Below the pieces are notes generated by a model, which saw only the letters and a program-made list of their open reading frames with translations, was not told the origin of the DNA and made no database searches. Positions 43,737-51,754 of a stretch of 64,000 nucleotides of DNA are shown piece after piece. This DNA is from CBDHDJ01 sp965261645 (lineage in GTDB: Bacteria > Pseudomonadota > Alphaproteobacteria > SHVV01), in assembly GCA_965261645.1 (NCBI GenBank), contig CBDHDJ010000001.1, positions 1 through 64,000 of the forward strand, written 5' to 3'. A program made the translations under genes and the position numbers. Position 1 is the stretch's first letter; each line of letters opens with the position of its first letter.

Positions 43737-45004
43737 TCGGCAGCGCTCCGTACCTGCTTGGTGTTGAATCCCATCATCTCGCAATAGTGCCGCCAGAACC
43801 CGCGGATTGGCACCTCCGTCACGAGGTTGGTCTGGTTCTCGACGGGGCCGGTACCGCCCATCTCGACCACGGAATGGAACTCGCCCTGACGCTGGACGGC
43901 GCGCTGAATGAGCACGCCCGATTCACCGTCTTCGAGCGAAACATATCCAGCGGGACCTACCATGTTGCCCTGCTGCATGCGCGCCCTGCGCAGCTCGGGC
44001 GTGTCGTCGGTGTAGCCGAAATAGGTCCAGTAGAGCTCGAACTCACCTGAGTTTTTTGGCCGGATCTGGCGCGTCGCCAAGGTATTCGAGAGCTGCTGGA
44101 AGAACACGCTGGGAAAGACGTTCAGCATGTTGAGGACCTCGCGGTCGTTCTCCTCGTCGATGAAATCGACGACCGAGCGGTCATTCAGCGTGAAGCCCTC
44201 GTCGTAAATCCCGGTCCCGTCGTAGCCCTCATGGATCGCATCTTCGTCGTCACTGTCGTAGAGGACGTAGCTCCAGCCGTGGCGCTGGCGCTTGTCCAAC
44301 GTAATTCCGCCCTCCTGGGTGATGCGATGAATGCCGAACACGACGGGTAACTGATGAAGAAGACCCGCGTGGTAGCCGTCGTTCAGGTTCTCCCAGTAGA
44401 CCTTCCAGTTGGCCGGCATGCGCTGGCGCATATAGCCCAGGATCTCGATGTCCTTGCGGAACAACCGATCGAGCATCTTGCACGCAGGCTCATCGAGATA
44501 GTCTTCGAGCGGCTCGACGTCGGGCCGGGTGGCGCCGAAGATCACGCCGCGGTAGGTCGCGATCGTGTAGGTCTGAAGCCCGTGATCTTCCTTCTTGAAG
44601 CTCTCGGGCATGCCACCCTGGCCTTGCGAGCCCTTTTGGAACGGTACGCCGATCAGGTTGCCCTTCAGGTCATAGCACCAGTGGTGATAGACGCAGGTGT
44701 GGCTCGTGCGGTTGCCGCGGGGCTCGCGCACCACCATGGTGCCCCGGTGGGCACAGCGGTTGACCCAGGCATGGATCGAGCCGTCTTCGGCCCGGTTCAC
44801 CACGACTGGTGTGTCGCCGACATAGGTGACGAGAAAATCTCCCGGTTTGGGGATCTCCGCCTCGAGTGCGAGATAGTTCCACACCGGACCCTTCCAGATC
44901 CGCTCCTGTTCGCGCTCGAAAATCTCCTGATCGGTAAACACCCGATAGGGCACCCGGCTGTAATCCTCAGCCGGCCAGCTCAGAGTTTCATCGAAGTTCT
45001 GCAT
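43733..45004 (-). CDS. Rieske aromatic-ring-hydroxylating oxygenase, alpha subunit 3 (NagG/AndAc-like)
   Basis: 423 residues from ATG 45004 (MQNFDETLSWPAEDYSRVPY), with GGCAGGTG eight bases upstream; GTG 45013 is the alternative. Rieske ligands in NRCAHRGTM and CVYHHWCYD, Fe site in NLNDGYHAGLLHQL, and GVPFQKGSQGQGGMPESF. It forms a two-gene unit with beta 2 (ATGA overlap) ended by a terminator. No ferredoxin or reductase is linked. Confidence 0.92.
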   Translation of the reverse strand: MQNFDETLSWPAEDYSRVPYRVFTDQEIFEREQERIWKGPVWNYLALEAEIPKPGDFLVTYVGDTPVVVNRAEDGSIHAWVNRCAHRGTMVVREPRGNRTSHTCVYHHWCYDLKGNLIGVPFQKGSQGQGGMPESFKKEDHGLQTYTIATYRGVIFGATRPDVEPLEDYLDEPACKMLDRLFRKDIEILGYMRQRMPANWKVYWENLNDGYHAGLLHQLPVVFGIHRITQEGGITLDKRQRHGWSYVLYDSDDEDAIHEGYDGTGIYDEGFTLNDRSVVDFIDEENDREVLNMLNVFPSVFFQQLSNTLATRQIRPKNSGEFELYWTYFGYTDDTPELRRARMQQGNMVGPAGYVSLEDGESGVLIQRAVQRQGEFHSVVEMGGTGPVENQTNLVTEVPIRGFWRHYCEMMGFNTKQVRSAAE

Positions 45005-45283
45005 AACGTGCACCTGCCGCTGACCATGAATTCAGCGCGCCCCGTGGGCCGCCGACATGGCCAATATGGTAGGGACCCGCCCCTTGAAGGACAAGGAAAT
45101 TGTCGGATTCCTCAAGAACATGACCCGATCCCAGACGGTTTCGAGACCGCCGGGACACCGTAGAAAGATGCGCGACCGTGCCCCCAACCAGCTTGTCCAA
45201 ACGGAATCAAGCCTGCTATCGTGTGAAGATCAACGCTGTGCCCGAACACGGCGCATAAATCAGCACATCGGGGAGCGACAATT
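45005..45283. promoter_or_regulatory. Divergent intergenic region between alpha 3 and a lipoprotein gene
   Basis: About 280 bases with no convincing gene. The promoters of the minus-strand Rieske pair and of the plus-strand lipoprotein gene must both lie here, but no specific -35/-10 or operator could be assigned. Confidence 0.4.
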
Positions 45284-45529
45284 ATGAGGCAATTCGTAGC
45301 GGCTTGGGCCAAGACAGTCATCGTCATCATCGTTTTGACCGGCGCGCTGACCACCGCCGGGTGTTCGGGCGAAGGCTTCACTTGGGTCGACGGTGATCGA
45401 TACCGGTTCTTGGGAACGAACGCCGGTTGTGCGGCGGATGGCTCCCCCGTCCTGTGGCAGCGAGCCAACGAGGCCGGCGAGTTCGGTTCGGTTCAAGCCT
45501 CTTCCACAAACTGCCCCGGTGGGTCGTGA
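45284..45529 (+). CDS. Small lipoprotein
   Basis: 81 residues. Basic start, hydrophobic stretch (TVIVIIVLTGALTTAGC) ending in the lipobox LTTAGC, so Cys27 should be lipidated. The mature part is only about 55 residues (GEGFTWVDGDRYRFLGTNAG), with two further cysteines that could form a disulfide. No family recognised. It stands alone between the Rieske pair and the CoA transferase. Confidence 0.6.
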   Translation: MRQFVAAWAKTVIVIIVLTGALTTAGCSGEGFTWVDGDRYRFLGTNAGCAADGSPVLWQRANEAGEFGSVQASSTNCPGGS

Positions 45530-45726
45530 GAATCCTGGCTTTCCCGCATCGCTGAACGTGAGCCGCGGTCCCTCATGCCCATGTGAGCGAAATCTCGCCG
45601 GCACCGTAGATTGGCCCCGGCGGGCCACGCTTCGAAGGCCGATCCCATTTTCTCGATCCTGAACCGCCGGGTAGCCGACGTCATCAGCCCACGGGTTGAT
45701 AGCCTAACTGGACGTCGGGGGACGCC

Positions 45727-46923
45727 GTGACAGGCCCACTGCACGGAATCCGCGTCATCGATCTCTCGACGATTCTGGTCGGCCCCTACGGGACGCAACT
45801 CCTCGGCGACATGGGCGCCGACATCATCAAGGTGGAAGAGCCGCCGGAGGGCGATGCAACGCGCACGCTCGGCGAGTCCCGCCACCCCGGCATGAGTGGC
45901 CTGTTTCTCAACTCCAACCGCAACAAGCGCTCGATCGCCCTCGATCTCAAGAAGGAAGCCGCGAAAGAGGCGCTTCGGCGTCTGATCGAGACCGCCGATG
46001 TGTTCGTCCATAACATGCGCCCAAAGGCCATCGCCCGCCTCGGCTTCACCTATGAGGAGGTGACGGCGGTCAAGTCTGACATCGTCTACTGCGGCGCCTA
46101 CGGTTATTCAATCAAAGGGCCATACAGCAATAATCCGGCCTACGACGACATGATCCAAGGCTCGTCGGGGCTCGCCGCCTTGTTTGCCAGGACCAGCGGT
46201 GAAGCACGATTTGTGCCGACCGTGATGGCCGACAAGATCACCGGCATGATGATCTCGCAATCGGTTGCGATGGCGCTGCTGCACCGCGAGCGCACCGGCG
46301 AGGGCCAGGCCATCGAGGTGCCCATGTTCGAGCTCATGGTGTCGTTCCTCATGGTCGAGCATTTGTTCGGGCGCGCGTTCGAGCCGCCGTTAGGGCCCGT
46401 CGGCTACCCGCGCCTCGTGACGGGAACTCGCAAACCCCACAAGACCAAGGACGGTTACATCTGCGTCCTGCCTTACTCTGACCGGCACTGGCAGCTTTTT
46501 TTTGACATCGTCGGTCGCGAGGACCTTAAGAGCGATGAACGGTTTCACAGCCACGGCGCGCGCCTCAAGCACATCGATACGCTCTATGAATTCATGGAAG
46601 CGGAAATTGCCAAGCGCGATAGCGCCGAATGGCTGAAGAAGTTGGGCGAGGCCCAGATCCCCGCCATGCCGGTCCTCGACGTCGAGGATTTGTTCGACGA
46701 CCCGCAGATCAAGGCTTTCGGCCTGTTCGAGCGTCACGAGCATCCCAGCGAGGGCGCAACCCTCCTCGCCGGCGTGCCGGTCACGATGTCGAAAACGCCC
46801 GGCGCGATTTGGCGCCCTGCCCCCCGCCTTGGCGAGCATGGCCGTGACCTGCTGGCCGAGGTCGGCTTCAGCACCGAAGAGATCGAGACTCTGATTGCGG
46901 AGGGTGCGCTCGTAGCCGAGTGA
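45727..46923 (+). CDS. CaiB/BaiF family CoA transferase (class III)
   Basis: 398 residues, GTG start. The N-terminal GIRVIDLSTILVGPYGTQLLGDMGA and KVEEPPEGD are family hallmarks, and the catalytic Asp lies in NPAYDDMIQGSSGL. These enzymes move CoA between carboxylic acids through an aspartyl-CoA thioester. The next gene, a MaoC-like hydratase, is 28 bases downstream on the same strand, so an acid is probably activated to a CoA thioester and then hydrated. Substrate unknown. Confidence 0.9.
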   Translation: MTGPLHGIRVIDLSTILVGPYGTQLLGDMGADIIKVEEPPEGDATRTLGESRHPGMSGLFLNSNRNKRSIALDLKKEAAKEALRRLIETADVFVHNMRPKAIARLGFTYEEVTAVKSDIVYCGAYGYSIKGPYSNNPAYDDMIQGSSGLAALFARTSGEARFVPTVMADKITGMMISQSVAMALLHRERTGEGQAIEVPMFELMVSFLMVEHLFGRAFEPPLGPVGYPRLVTGTRKPHKTKDGYICVLPYSDRHWQLFFDIVGREDLKSDERFHSHGARLKHIDTLYEFMEAEIAKRDSAEWLKKLGEAQIPAMPVLDVEDLFDDPQIKAFGLFERHEHPSEGATLLAGVPVTMSKTPGAIWRPAPRLGEHGRDLLAEVGFSTEEIETLIAEGALVAE

Positions 46924-46951
46924 GGCTCGGGCGATACATGTGGAGAGCGAC

Positions 46952-47407
46952 ATGAAACTCGTGGGCATAGGGCACTATTGGAACGATCTCAACGTCGGCG
47001 ATACCTACCGCACCGTCGGCCGCACCATTACCGAGGCTGACCTCGTGAACTTCATCACCTGCACGGGCATGCTCGAGGTGCTCTTCACCGACATCGAGTA
47101 TTTGAAGGAGCATTCCTCAATACAAGGCCGCGTCGTGCCGGCGGCTCTTTTGTTCGCGTTCTCCGAGGGCCTCTTGATCCAATCGACGCTCCAGCATACC
47201 GGCTTGGCTTTCCTCAATATGGAGATCAACGTGGAGAAGCCCTCCTTCGTGGGGGATACGATCCACGTCGAATGCGAGGTCGTGGAGATCAAGCCCACCT
47301 CCAAGGGCCGCGGCCTCGTCCGTACCGCCAACAACATCGTCAACCAGCGCGGCGAAACCGCGATCAACTACCGCCCGCTGCGAATTCTGGCCGGGCGCGA
47401 AAGCTAA
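46952..47407 (+). CDS. MaoC-like hydratase/dehydratase
   Basis: 151 residues from ATG 46952 (MKLVGIGHYWNDLNVGD); an in-frame start at 46940 is also possible. Hot-dog fold with the MaoC pattern GRTITEADLVNFITCTG, VVPAALLFAFSEGLL, and NMEINVEKPSFVGDTIHVEC. Family members hydrate 2-enoyl-CoA (or mesaconyl-CoA-type) substrates. The usual catalytic Asp/His pair is only partly evident (Asp in EADLVNF), so activity is likely but not certain. Pairs with the CoA transferase. Confidence 0.82.
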   Translation: MKLVGIGHYWNDLNVGDTYRTVGRTITEADLVNFITCTGMLEVLFTDIEYLKEHSSIQGRVVPAALLFAFSEGLLIQSTLQHTGLAFLNMEINVEKPSFVGDTIHVECEVVEIKPTSKGRGLVRTANNIVNQRGETAINYRPLRILAGRES

Positions 47408-47427
47408 GGACTGAGGCCGGCCCTTAC

Positions 47428-48417
47428 CTACCCCGCCGGGCGATCCCTCGTCTCGATCAGATTTCTGGCCTCCTCGCCAGCGAGAAAATGGCGGACGTTC
47501 TCAGCCGCCAGCCGGGCACCATGGGCCATGATTCCCGGCACCATCGAGGAATTGTGGGGCGAGGCCAAGACATTGGGCAGTTGGAGGAAGGGGTTATCGA
47601 ACGGGAATTCTTTCCCGTGATGGGGCTCCTCCCACCACACGTCGATCCCGGCGCGAAATTCTGGATAGTTCCGGAGCCGTTCGAGGAGCGCCCGCTCCTT
47701 CACCAGCCGGGCCCGCGCTACATTGACGAGAATGGCATCGGGCTTGGTCCAGGCGAGTTCCCTTTCACCCAGCAAGCCGTCGGTCTCGCGGTTGAGCGAA
47801 AGCGCCAGCACGATAACGTCGGCCTGCGTCAACACCGTCTCCAGATCGCTCAAGGGGCCGATGAAATCGACCTCTTCATCGGTTCGCCCGCTGCGGTTGA
47901 TCGCCAGGATGCGCATTCCGAGGCCGCGCATAAGGTGCGCGGTGGCCCGCCCGATGCCGCCGAAGCCCAGGATCGCGCAGCTCGCTCCCCGGAGCGCGCG
48001 GTTGAGCTTCATCATGTTGAACTCGCCGCGCTGGAGCGCCGCATGCTCCTCGGCCAGACACTTGGCCAGGGCCAGCGTCATGGCCAGTGCGTGCTCGGCC
48101 ATCGGCTCGCCATAAGCCCCGGCATTCCCGGCGACGATCAGGTCCGTCGGCAGCGCATCGAAAGGCACGTGATCGACACCGGCGCCGATGCATTGCAGAA
48201 GCCGCACGCTCGCTAACAAGTTGTATTCATCTGGCTCTAGCTCGCGGCCGATCTCCCACGACAGAACGATGTCGGCTCGGCGCAGCAACGTGTCGCGTTT
48301 CTCCTTCGGCCCTTTGGGCAGATACGCCACCTCGGCCACGCCTGCGAACTCGTCGCGATAGACCGCGCGATCGTCATCGTCGGCCCGGTAGGCCACAAGA
48401 ATTCGTGGCTCGCTCAT
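47428..48417 (-). CDS. D-2-hydroxyacid dehydrogenase (NAD-dependent)
   Basis: 329 residues. Rossmann motif ILGFGGIGRATAHLMRGLGM; the catalytic Arg is expected before NVARARLVKERALLERL, with the Glu in DVWWEEPHHG and the His in ASPHNSSMVPG. It oxidises or reduces D-2-hydroxyacids such as glycerate or phosphoglycerate analogues. It ends the minus-strand run that starts with the amidase genes and lies 57 bases after the class II aldolase gene. It faces the MaoC gene tail to tail. Confidence 0.87.
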   Translation of the reverse strand: MSEPRILVAYRADDDDRAVYRDEFAGVAEVAYLPKGPKEKRDTLLRRADIVLSWEIGRELEPDEYNLLASVRLLQCIGAGVDHVPFDALPTDLIVAGNAGAYGEPMAEHALAMTLALAKCLAEEHAALQRGEFNMMKLNRALRGASCAILGFGGIGRATAHLMRGLGMRILAINRSGRTDEEVDFIGPLSDLETVLTQADVIVLALSLNRETDGLLGERELAWTKPDAILVNVARARLVKERALLERLRNYPEFRAGIDVWWEEPHHGKEFPFDNPFLQLPNVLASPHNSSMVPGIMAHGARLAAENVRHFLAGEEARNLIETRDRPAG

Positions 48418-48474
48418 GTCAGATTGAGCGCGCCCAAGGAAGCTGCGCTCGGCCCCCCGATGATCGGCGAAAGA

Positions 48475-49245
48475 TCAATCGCGGTAGGACGGATCTTGGC
48501 GGTCCAGCGCTTCTATCAAGGACGGCCATCCCATGTCGCCCTCCTCGCTCTCGGTTGCCTGTTGCTGGGCCGCGCGTTGGACGATCTCCTGCGGCGGGAA
48601 GATCAGCTTGGCGCCACCCGCCTGGGCAGCGATCTGCGCGCGGCAAGCCTGCTCGACGAGGAAAGTCATGTGAAAGGCGCTGGCCACGGTGCGGCCCAAA
48701 ACGATCGTTCCGTGATTGCGCAAAAAGATAACCCACTTGTCGCCGGCATCGGCGATGAGCCGTTCACACTCGTCAAAGTCGAGCGAGAACCCCTCGTAAT
48801 CATGGTAAGCGATAGTGTTGGACAAACTCAGAGCGGTCTGGGTGATTGGCAGGAGGCCTTCCTCCTGGCACGACACGCCCGTACCCGCGTCGGTCTCGAG
48901 ATGCAGCACACAGCCCACATCGTCGCGGGCTTTGTAAAACGGCGTATGCAGCACGGCGCCGGCCGGGTTGAGCTTATGCTCGGTGTCACCAACGATGTTG
49001 CCGTCAAGGTCGAGCTTCACCAGCGACGACGCGGTAACTTGATCGAATACGACCCCATAGGGATTGAGCAGGATGTGCTTCTCGGGCCCGGGTACGATCG
49101 TCGATATATGACTCCAGATCAGCTCGTCCCAACCGAACTTGGCGACCAAGCGGTAGCACGCCGCGAGCTGGACTCTGGCATCCCACTCGGCGTCGGAGAC
49201 GGCGGGGGGCACCTTTTCCCGATCGTCGGCAGAACTTAGAGACAT
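48475..49245 (-). CDS. Class II aldolase/adducin family protein
   Basis: 256 residues from ATG 49245; the strong AGGAGGTGACC site immediately before it covers the alternative GTG at 49251. Fold motifs: LIWSHISTIVPGPEKHILLNPYG, then the metal-binding His pair in HTPFYKARDDVGCVLHLETD and FLRNHGTIVLGRTVASAFHM. Members are Zn-dependent aldolases, epimerases or decarboxylases of sugar- or hydroxy-acid-like molecules. The position between an amidohydrolase and a 2-hydroxyacid dehydrogenase suggests it cleaves or decarboxylates the acid released by the upstream hydrolases. That is inference. Confidence 0.87.
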   Translation of the reverse strand: MSLSSADDREKVPPAVSDAEWDARVQLAACYRLVAKFGWDELIWSHISTIVPGPEKHILLNPYGVVFDQVTASSLVKLDLDGNIVGDTEHKLNPAGAVLHTPFYKARDDVGCVLHLETDAGTGVSCQEEGLLPITQTALSLSNTIAYHDYEGFSLDFDECERLIADAGDKWVIFLRNHGTIVLGRTVASAFHMTFLVEQACRAQIAAQAGGAKLIFPPQEIVQRAAQQQATESEEGDMGWPSLIEALDRQDPSYRD

Positions 49246-49272
49246 GGTCACCTCCTCAGGTGAGAGCCGGGT

Positions 49273-50403
49273 TCAGTGGGAAACCGGCATATCGATCTTG
49301 AACAACTTCTCCGCGTTATGAATCGAGACCGCATCGCGCCCAGCCTCGTCAAGATGCGCAAACACCCGCTCGATCACCGCGTGCGAGTTGGGAAACGTGT
49401 TGCGCGCATGGGGGAAATCCGAGCCCCACAGGATGTGTTCGGGAGGCACGAGGTCTTTGACGTGCGCGATGTAGGAATCGTCGATGACGCCAATATGGAC
49501 CTGATCGAGATACTCGCGCGCGCGCCGCTTCGGCATCTTGAGGTGGAAGAGCGGACCGAAGCTCTTCTCCATCTGCTCGACGCGGAACAGCCAATAGGGC
49601 AGCCAGGAAATCTCATATTCGCCGATCACGAGCTGCAGATCGGGGAAACGATCGAAGATTCCGCCGAAGATGAATTCGTTGGCGAGCACGAGCCCGATGT
49701 CGTTGGCGGTGTCAAGATGAAGCCAGGCGACCCGATCGAGCTCCTCGTCCCCCAGGGTCGAGGGATCCTTGCGGTTGCCGGTGAGGATGTGGAGTTGCAC
49801 CGGCATGGCCAATTCCTCGGCCCGCGCCCAGAACGGATCGTATTTCGCGTCGTGATACGGCGCCCAGTCGGGCCGCGTTTCAGAGTTGATCATGGCGCAG
49901 CGCATGCCCATCTTGGCGGCGCGCTCGAGCTCGGCGGCCGCCCACTCGACGTCGTCCATGTAGATGAGACCGACGCCGGTCAGGCGCTTGCGGTCATGGC
50001 TGCAATACTCGTCGAGCCAATCGTTGTAGACCCGGAAGCAGTCCCGCACCATGTCACCGTTGGCGACACTGTACAAAAAAAGGCAGAACGTCGTGCCCAG
50101 AACCTCGGCGTAGGTGTGGTCCATGTCCATGCACTGAATGCGAACCGCCGGGTCGCTCACCGAGGCCGCGATCAGGGCCATGGTCTCGCGGTCGTAGAGG
50201 AGCTCGGGGTCGAAATCGAGCAGCTCGGGCTCGAAGTCCCGCAGCGTATCCTCGCCGGTGAACAGAAAGCGCCCCTTCTGGCCGAAGCGCTCCTCCACCA
50301 CCCGCGGGATCGCATCGCCGTATTTGTTGCCGAGGGTGCGGACGAAGAGATCGTCCGGCTCCTGGACGTGGGAACCCGACGAAATAATCAGCTTGCGCGT
50401 CAT
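49273..50403 (-). CDS. Amidohydrolase family 2 protein (ACMSD-like)
   Basis: 376 residues, TIM-barrel metal-dependent hydrolase/decarboxylase. The opening SSGSHVQEPDDLFVRTLG is the variant metal motif of this subgroup (one His in place of HxH). Further conserved parts are CMDMDHTYAEVLGTTF, VQLHILTGNRKDPS (second metal His), and WGSDFPHARNTFPNSH with the catalytic Asp. Substrates in this family include 2-amino-3-carboxymuconate semialdehyde, resorcylates and other carboxylated or lactone compounds. It lies 22 bases upstream of the aldolase gene and is presumably co-transcribed with it. Confidence 0.87.
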   Translation of the reverse strand: MTRKLIISSGSHVQEPDDLFVRTLGNKYGDAIPRVVEERFGQKGRFLFTGEDTLRDFEPELLDFDPELLYDRETMALIAASVSDPAVRIQCMDMDHTYAEVLGTTFCLFLYSVANGDMVRDCFRVYNDWLDEYCSHDRKRLTGVGLIYMDDVEWAAAELERAAKMGMRCAMINSETRPDWAPYHDAKYDPFWARAEELAMPVQLHILTGNRKDPSTLGDEELDRVAWLHLDTANDIGLVLANEFIFGGIFDRFPDLQLVIGEYEISWLPYWLFRVEQMEKSFGPLFHLKMPKRRAREYLDQVHIGVIDDSYIAHVKDLVPPEHILWGSDFPHARNTFPNSHAVIERVFAHLDEAGRDAVSIHNAEKLFKIDMPVSH

Positions 50404-50529
50404 GACGCTCCTCCGTGCGATTACGGAGCGGTGCTCAATCTACAAAAAACTGGGGACCGGAACCGGGCGTTCGCACGCTCCGGGCCCGGCCCCCTATCTC
50501 AAGCCCCGAGTGGCCTAACTACAACCCGA

Positions 50530-51606
50530 CTAACGGATGCCCCACTTCTCCTTCACGTCGCGGGACATATCGACCTCCAGCTCGTCAGGCAGATACTCGG
50601 TGGTGAAGAACTCGCTGACATCGAGATCGAGCGTAATGAGCCCCATCTCCTTCGCCCAACGTTGCGCAGATTCCCAGACCTTGGGTTCCTGGATCCACAG
50701 CCGGTTCTGGGAGTCCACAAACTCGGCCACGGCGAGGTCGGTATGAATGGCGTGCTGCTCGAGCGTGAAGACCTCGTTCAGCTTGGCCGCCTGCGCGTTA
50801 TAAGTATCGGGGTCGCGAGCCCACTCCTCGTATCCCTTCTTGGTGGCGCGGAGGAAACGGCAGGTCGAGGCCGGATTTTCCTTGATCCAGTTCTCGCTCG
50901 CCGCAAACAGCTGATAGTAGAAGTTGGGTGTTCCGTAATCCCGGTACAGCATGAAACCAACCGGCGGGCGACCCTGCGCATCGAGCTGTTTTTTCAGAAT
51001 GTATGGTCCCGAGGTATCCAGGTCATGCACGGCGTCGAGCTTGCCCTCGAGCAGCAACGTGTGACCGGCCCAGCCCGGATCGATGATTTTGACATCGTCG
51101 AAAGTCAACCCCGCTGAGGCCAGCAACGTCTTAACGCCGGCTTGTGCCGCGAGATGGGGACCCACACCAATATTCTTGCCTTTGAGATCGGCCGGCGATT
51201 TGATGCCCGAATCGCCCATGACCATAAGGCCCTGCGCATAGGGCCGCTCGGTAATGGCCACCGCCACGACCGGGATGCCCTGATCGCGCGACATCAAGAT
51301 CTCGGGGACGTAGGTCATGCTGAACTGGACGCGCTCGCGGGCCACCAGCTTGATCGGGTCGGCCGAAGATGCGGGTGAGATCAACTCAACATCGAGCCCC
51401 TCGTCCGCGTAGTAGCCCTTGTGCTGGGCCGCCATGATCGGCATCTGGATGGACCAGGGCAACCAGTCGCCCATCACGATGATCTTCTTCTGTTCCGCCG
51501 GTATGCTGCAATAATCGGCGAGAGCCGGACGAGTCAAGAGGCTACCGGCGGCAACGATAAGCGCCAGGGCCGCCAAGCCTTTCAATAGTGTCTTGAGTGT
51601 CGGCAT
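50530..51606 (-). CDS. ABC transporter substrate-binding protein, NMT1/THI5-like
   Basis: 358 residues from ATG 51606; an ATG two codons earlier is too close to the AAAGGGAGG site. Sec signal (LLKGLAALALIVAAGSLLTR, cleavage after ALA). The mature part is the NMT1/SsuA-like fold: PIMAAQHKGYYADEGLDVEL, ISPASSADPIKLVARERVQF, and LKGKNIGVGPHLAAQAGVKT. It binds a small nitrogen- or sulfur-containing molecule in the periplasm. No permease or ATPase gene is in the window. It lies among amidohydrolase genes, so its ligand is probably the amide substrate or a related compound. Confidence 0.88.
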   Translation of the reverse strand: MPTLKTLLKGLAALALIVAAGSLLTRPALADYCSIPAEQKKIIVMGDWLPWSIQMPIMAAQHKGYYADEGLDVELISPASSADPIKLVARERVQFSMTYVPEILMSRDQGIPVVAVAITERPYAQGLMVMGDSGIKSPADLKGKNIGVGPHLAAQAGVKTLLASAGLTFDDVKIIDPGWAGHTLLLEGKLDAVHDLDTSGPYILKKQLDAQGRPPVGFMLYRDYGTPNFYYQLFAASENWIKENPASTCRFLRATKKGYEEWARDPDTYNAQAAKLNEVFTLEQHAIHTDLAVAEFVDSQNRLWIQEPKVWESAQRWAKEMGLITLDLDVSEFFTTEYLPDELEVDMSRDVKEKWGIR

Positions 51607-51754
51607 TTTCATCAACCTCCCTTTACACGTGCCAATCGATGCGCCCAGGCCCTGCGAGGTGATCTGCCACCTACGCGCCCAAGGCCGCACTGAGAGAAAC
51701 TATAACGCAAGATTCGCCCATGTCTCCCCTCGAAACCGCGGCGGCAACCGATCA

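Noticed and set aside
45530..45726. Additional small gene between the lipoprotein and the CoA transferase
   Set aside because: Short frames overlap the lipoprotein gene and lack a ribosome-binding site or recognisable motif.
49276..51117. 613-residue open frame antisense to the amidohydrolase and binding-protein genes
   Set aside because: Spans two unrelated genes and their gap, with no domain.
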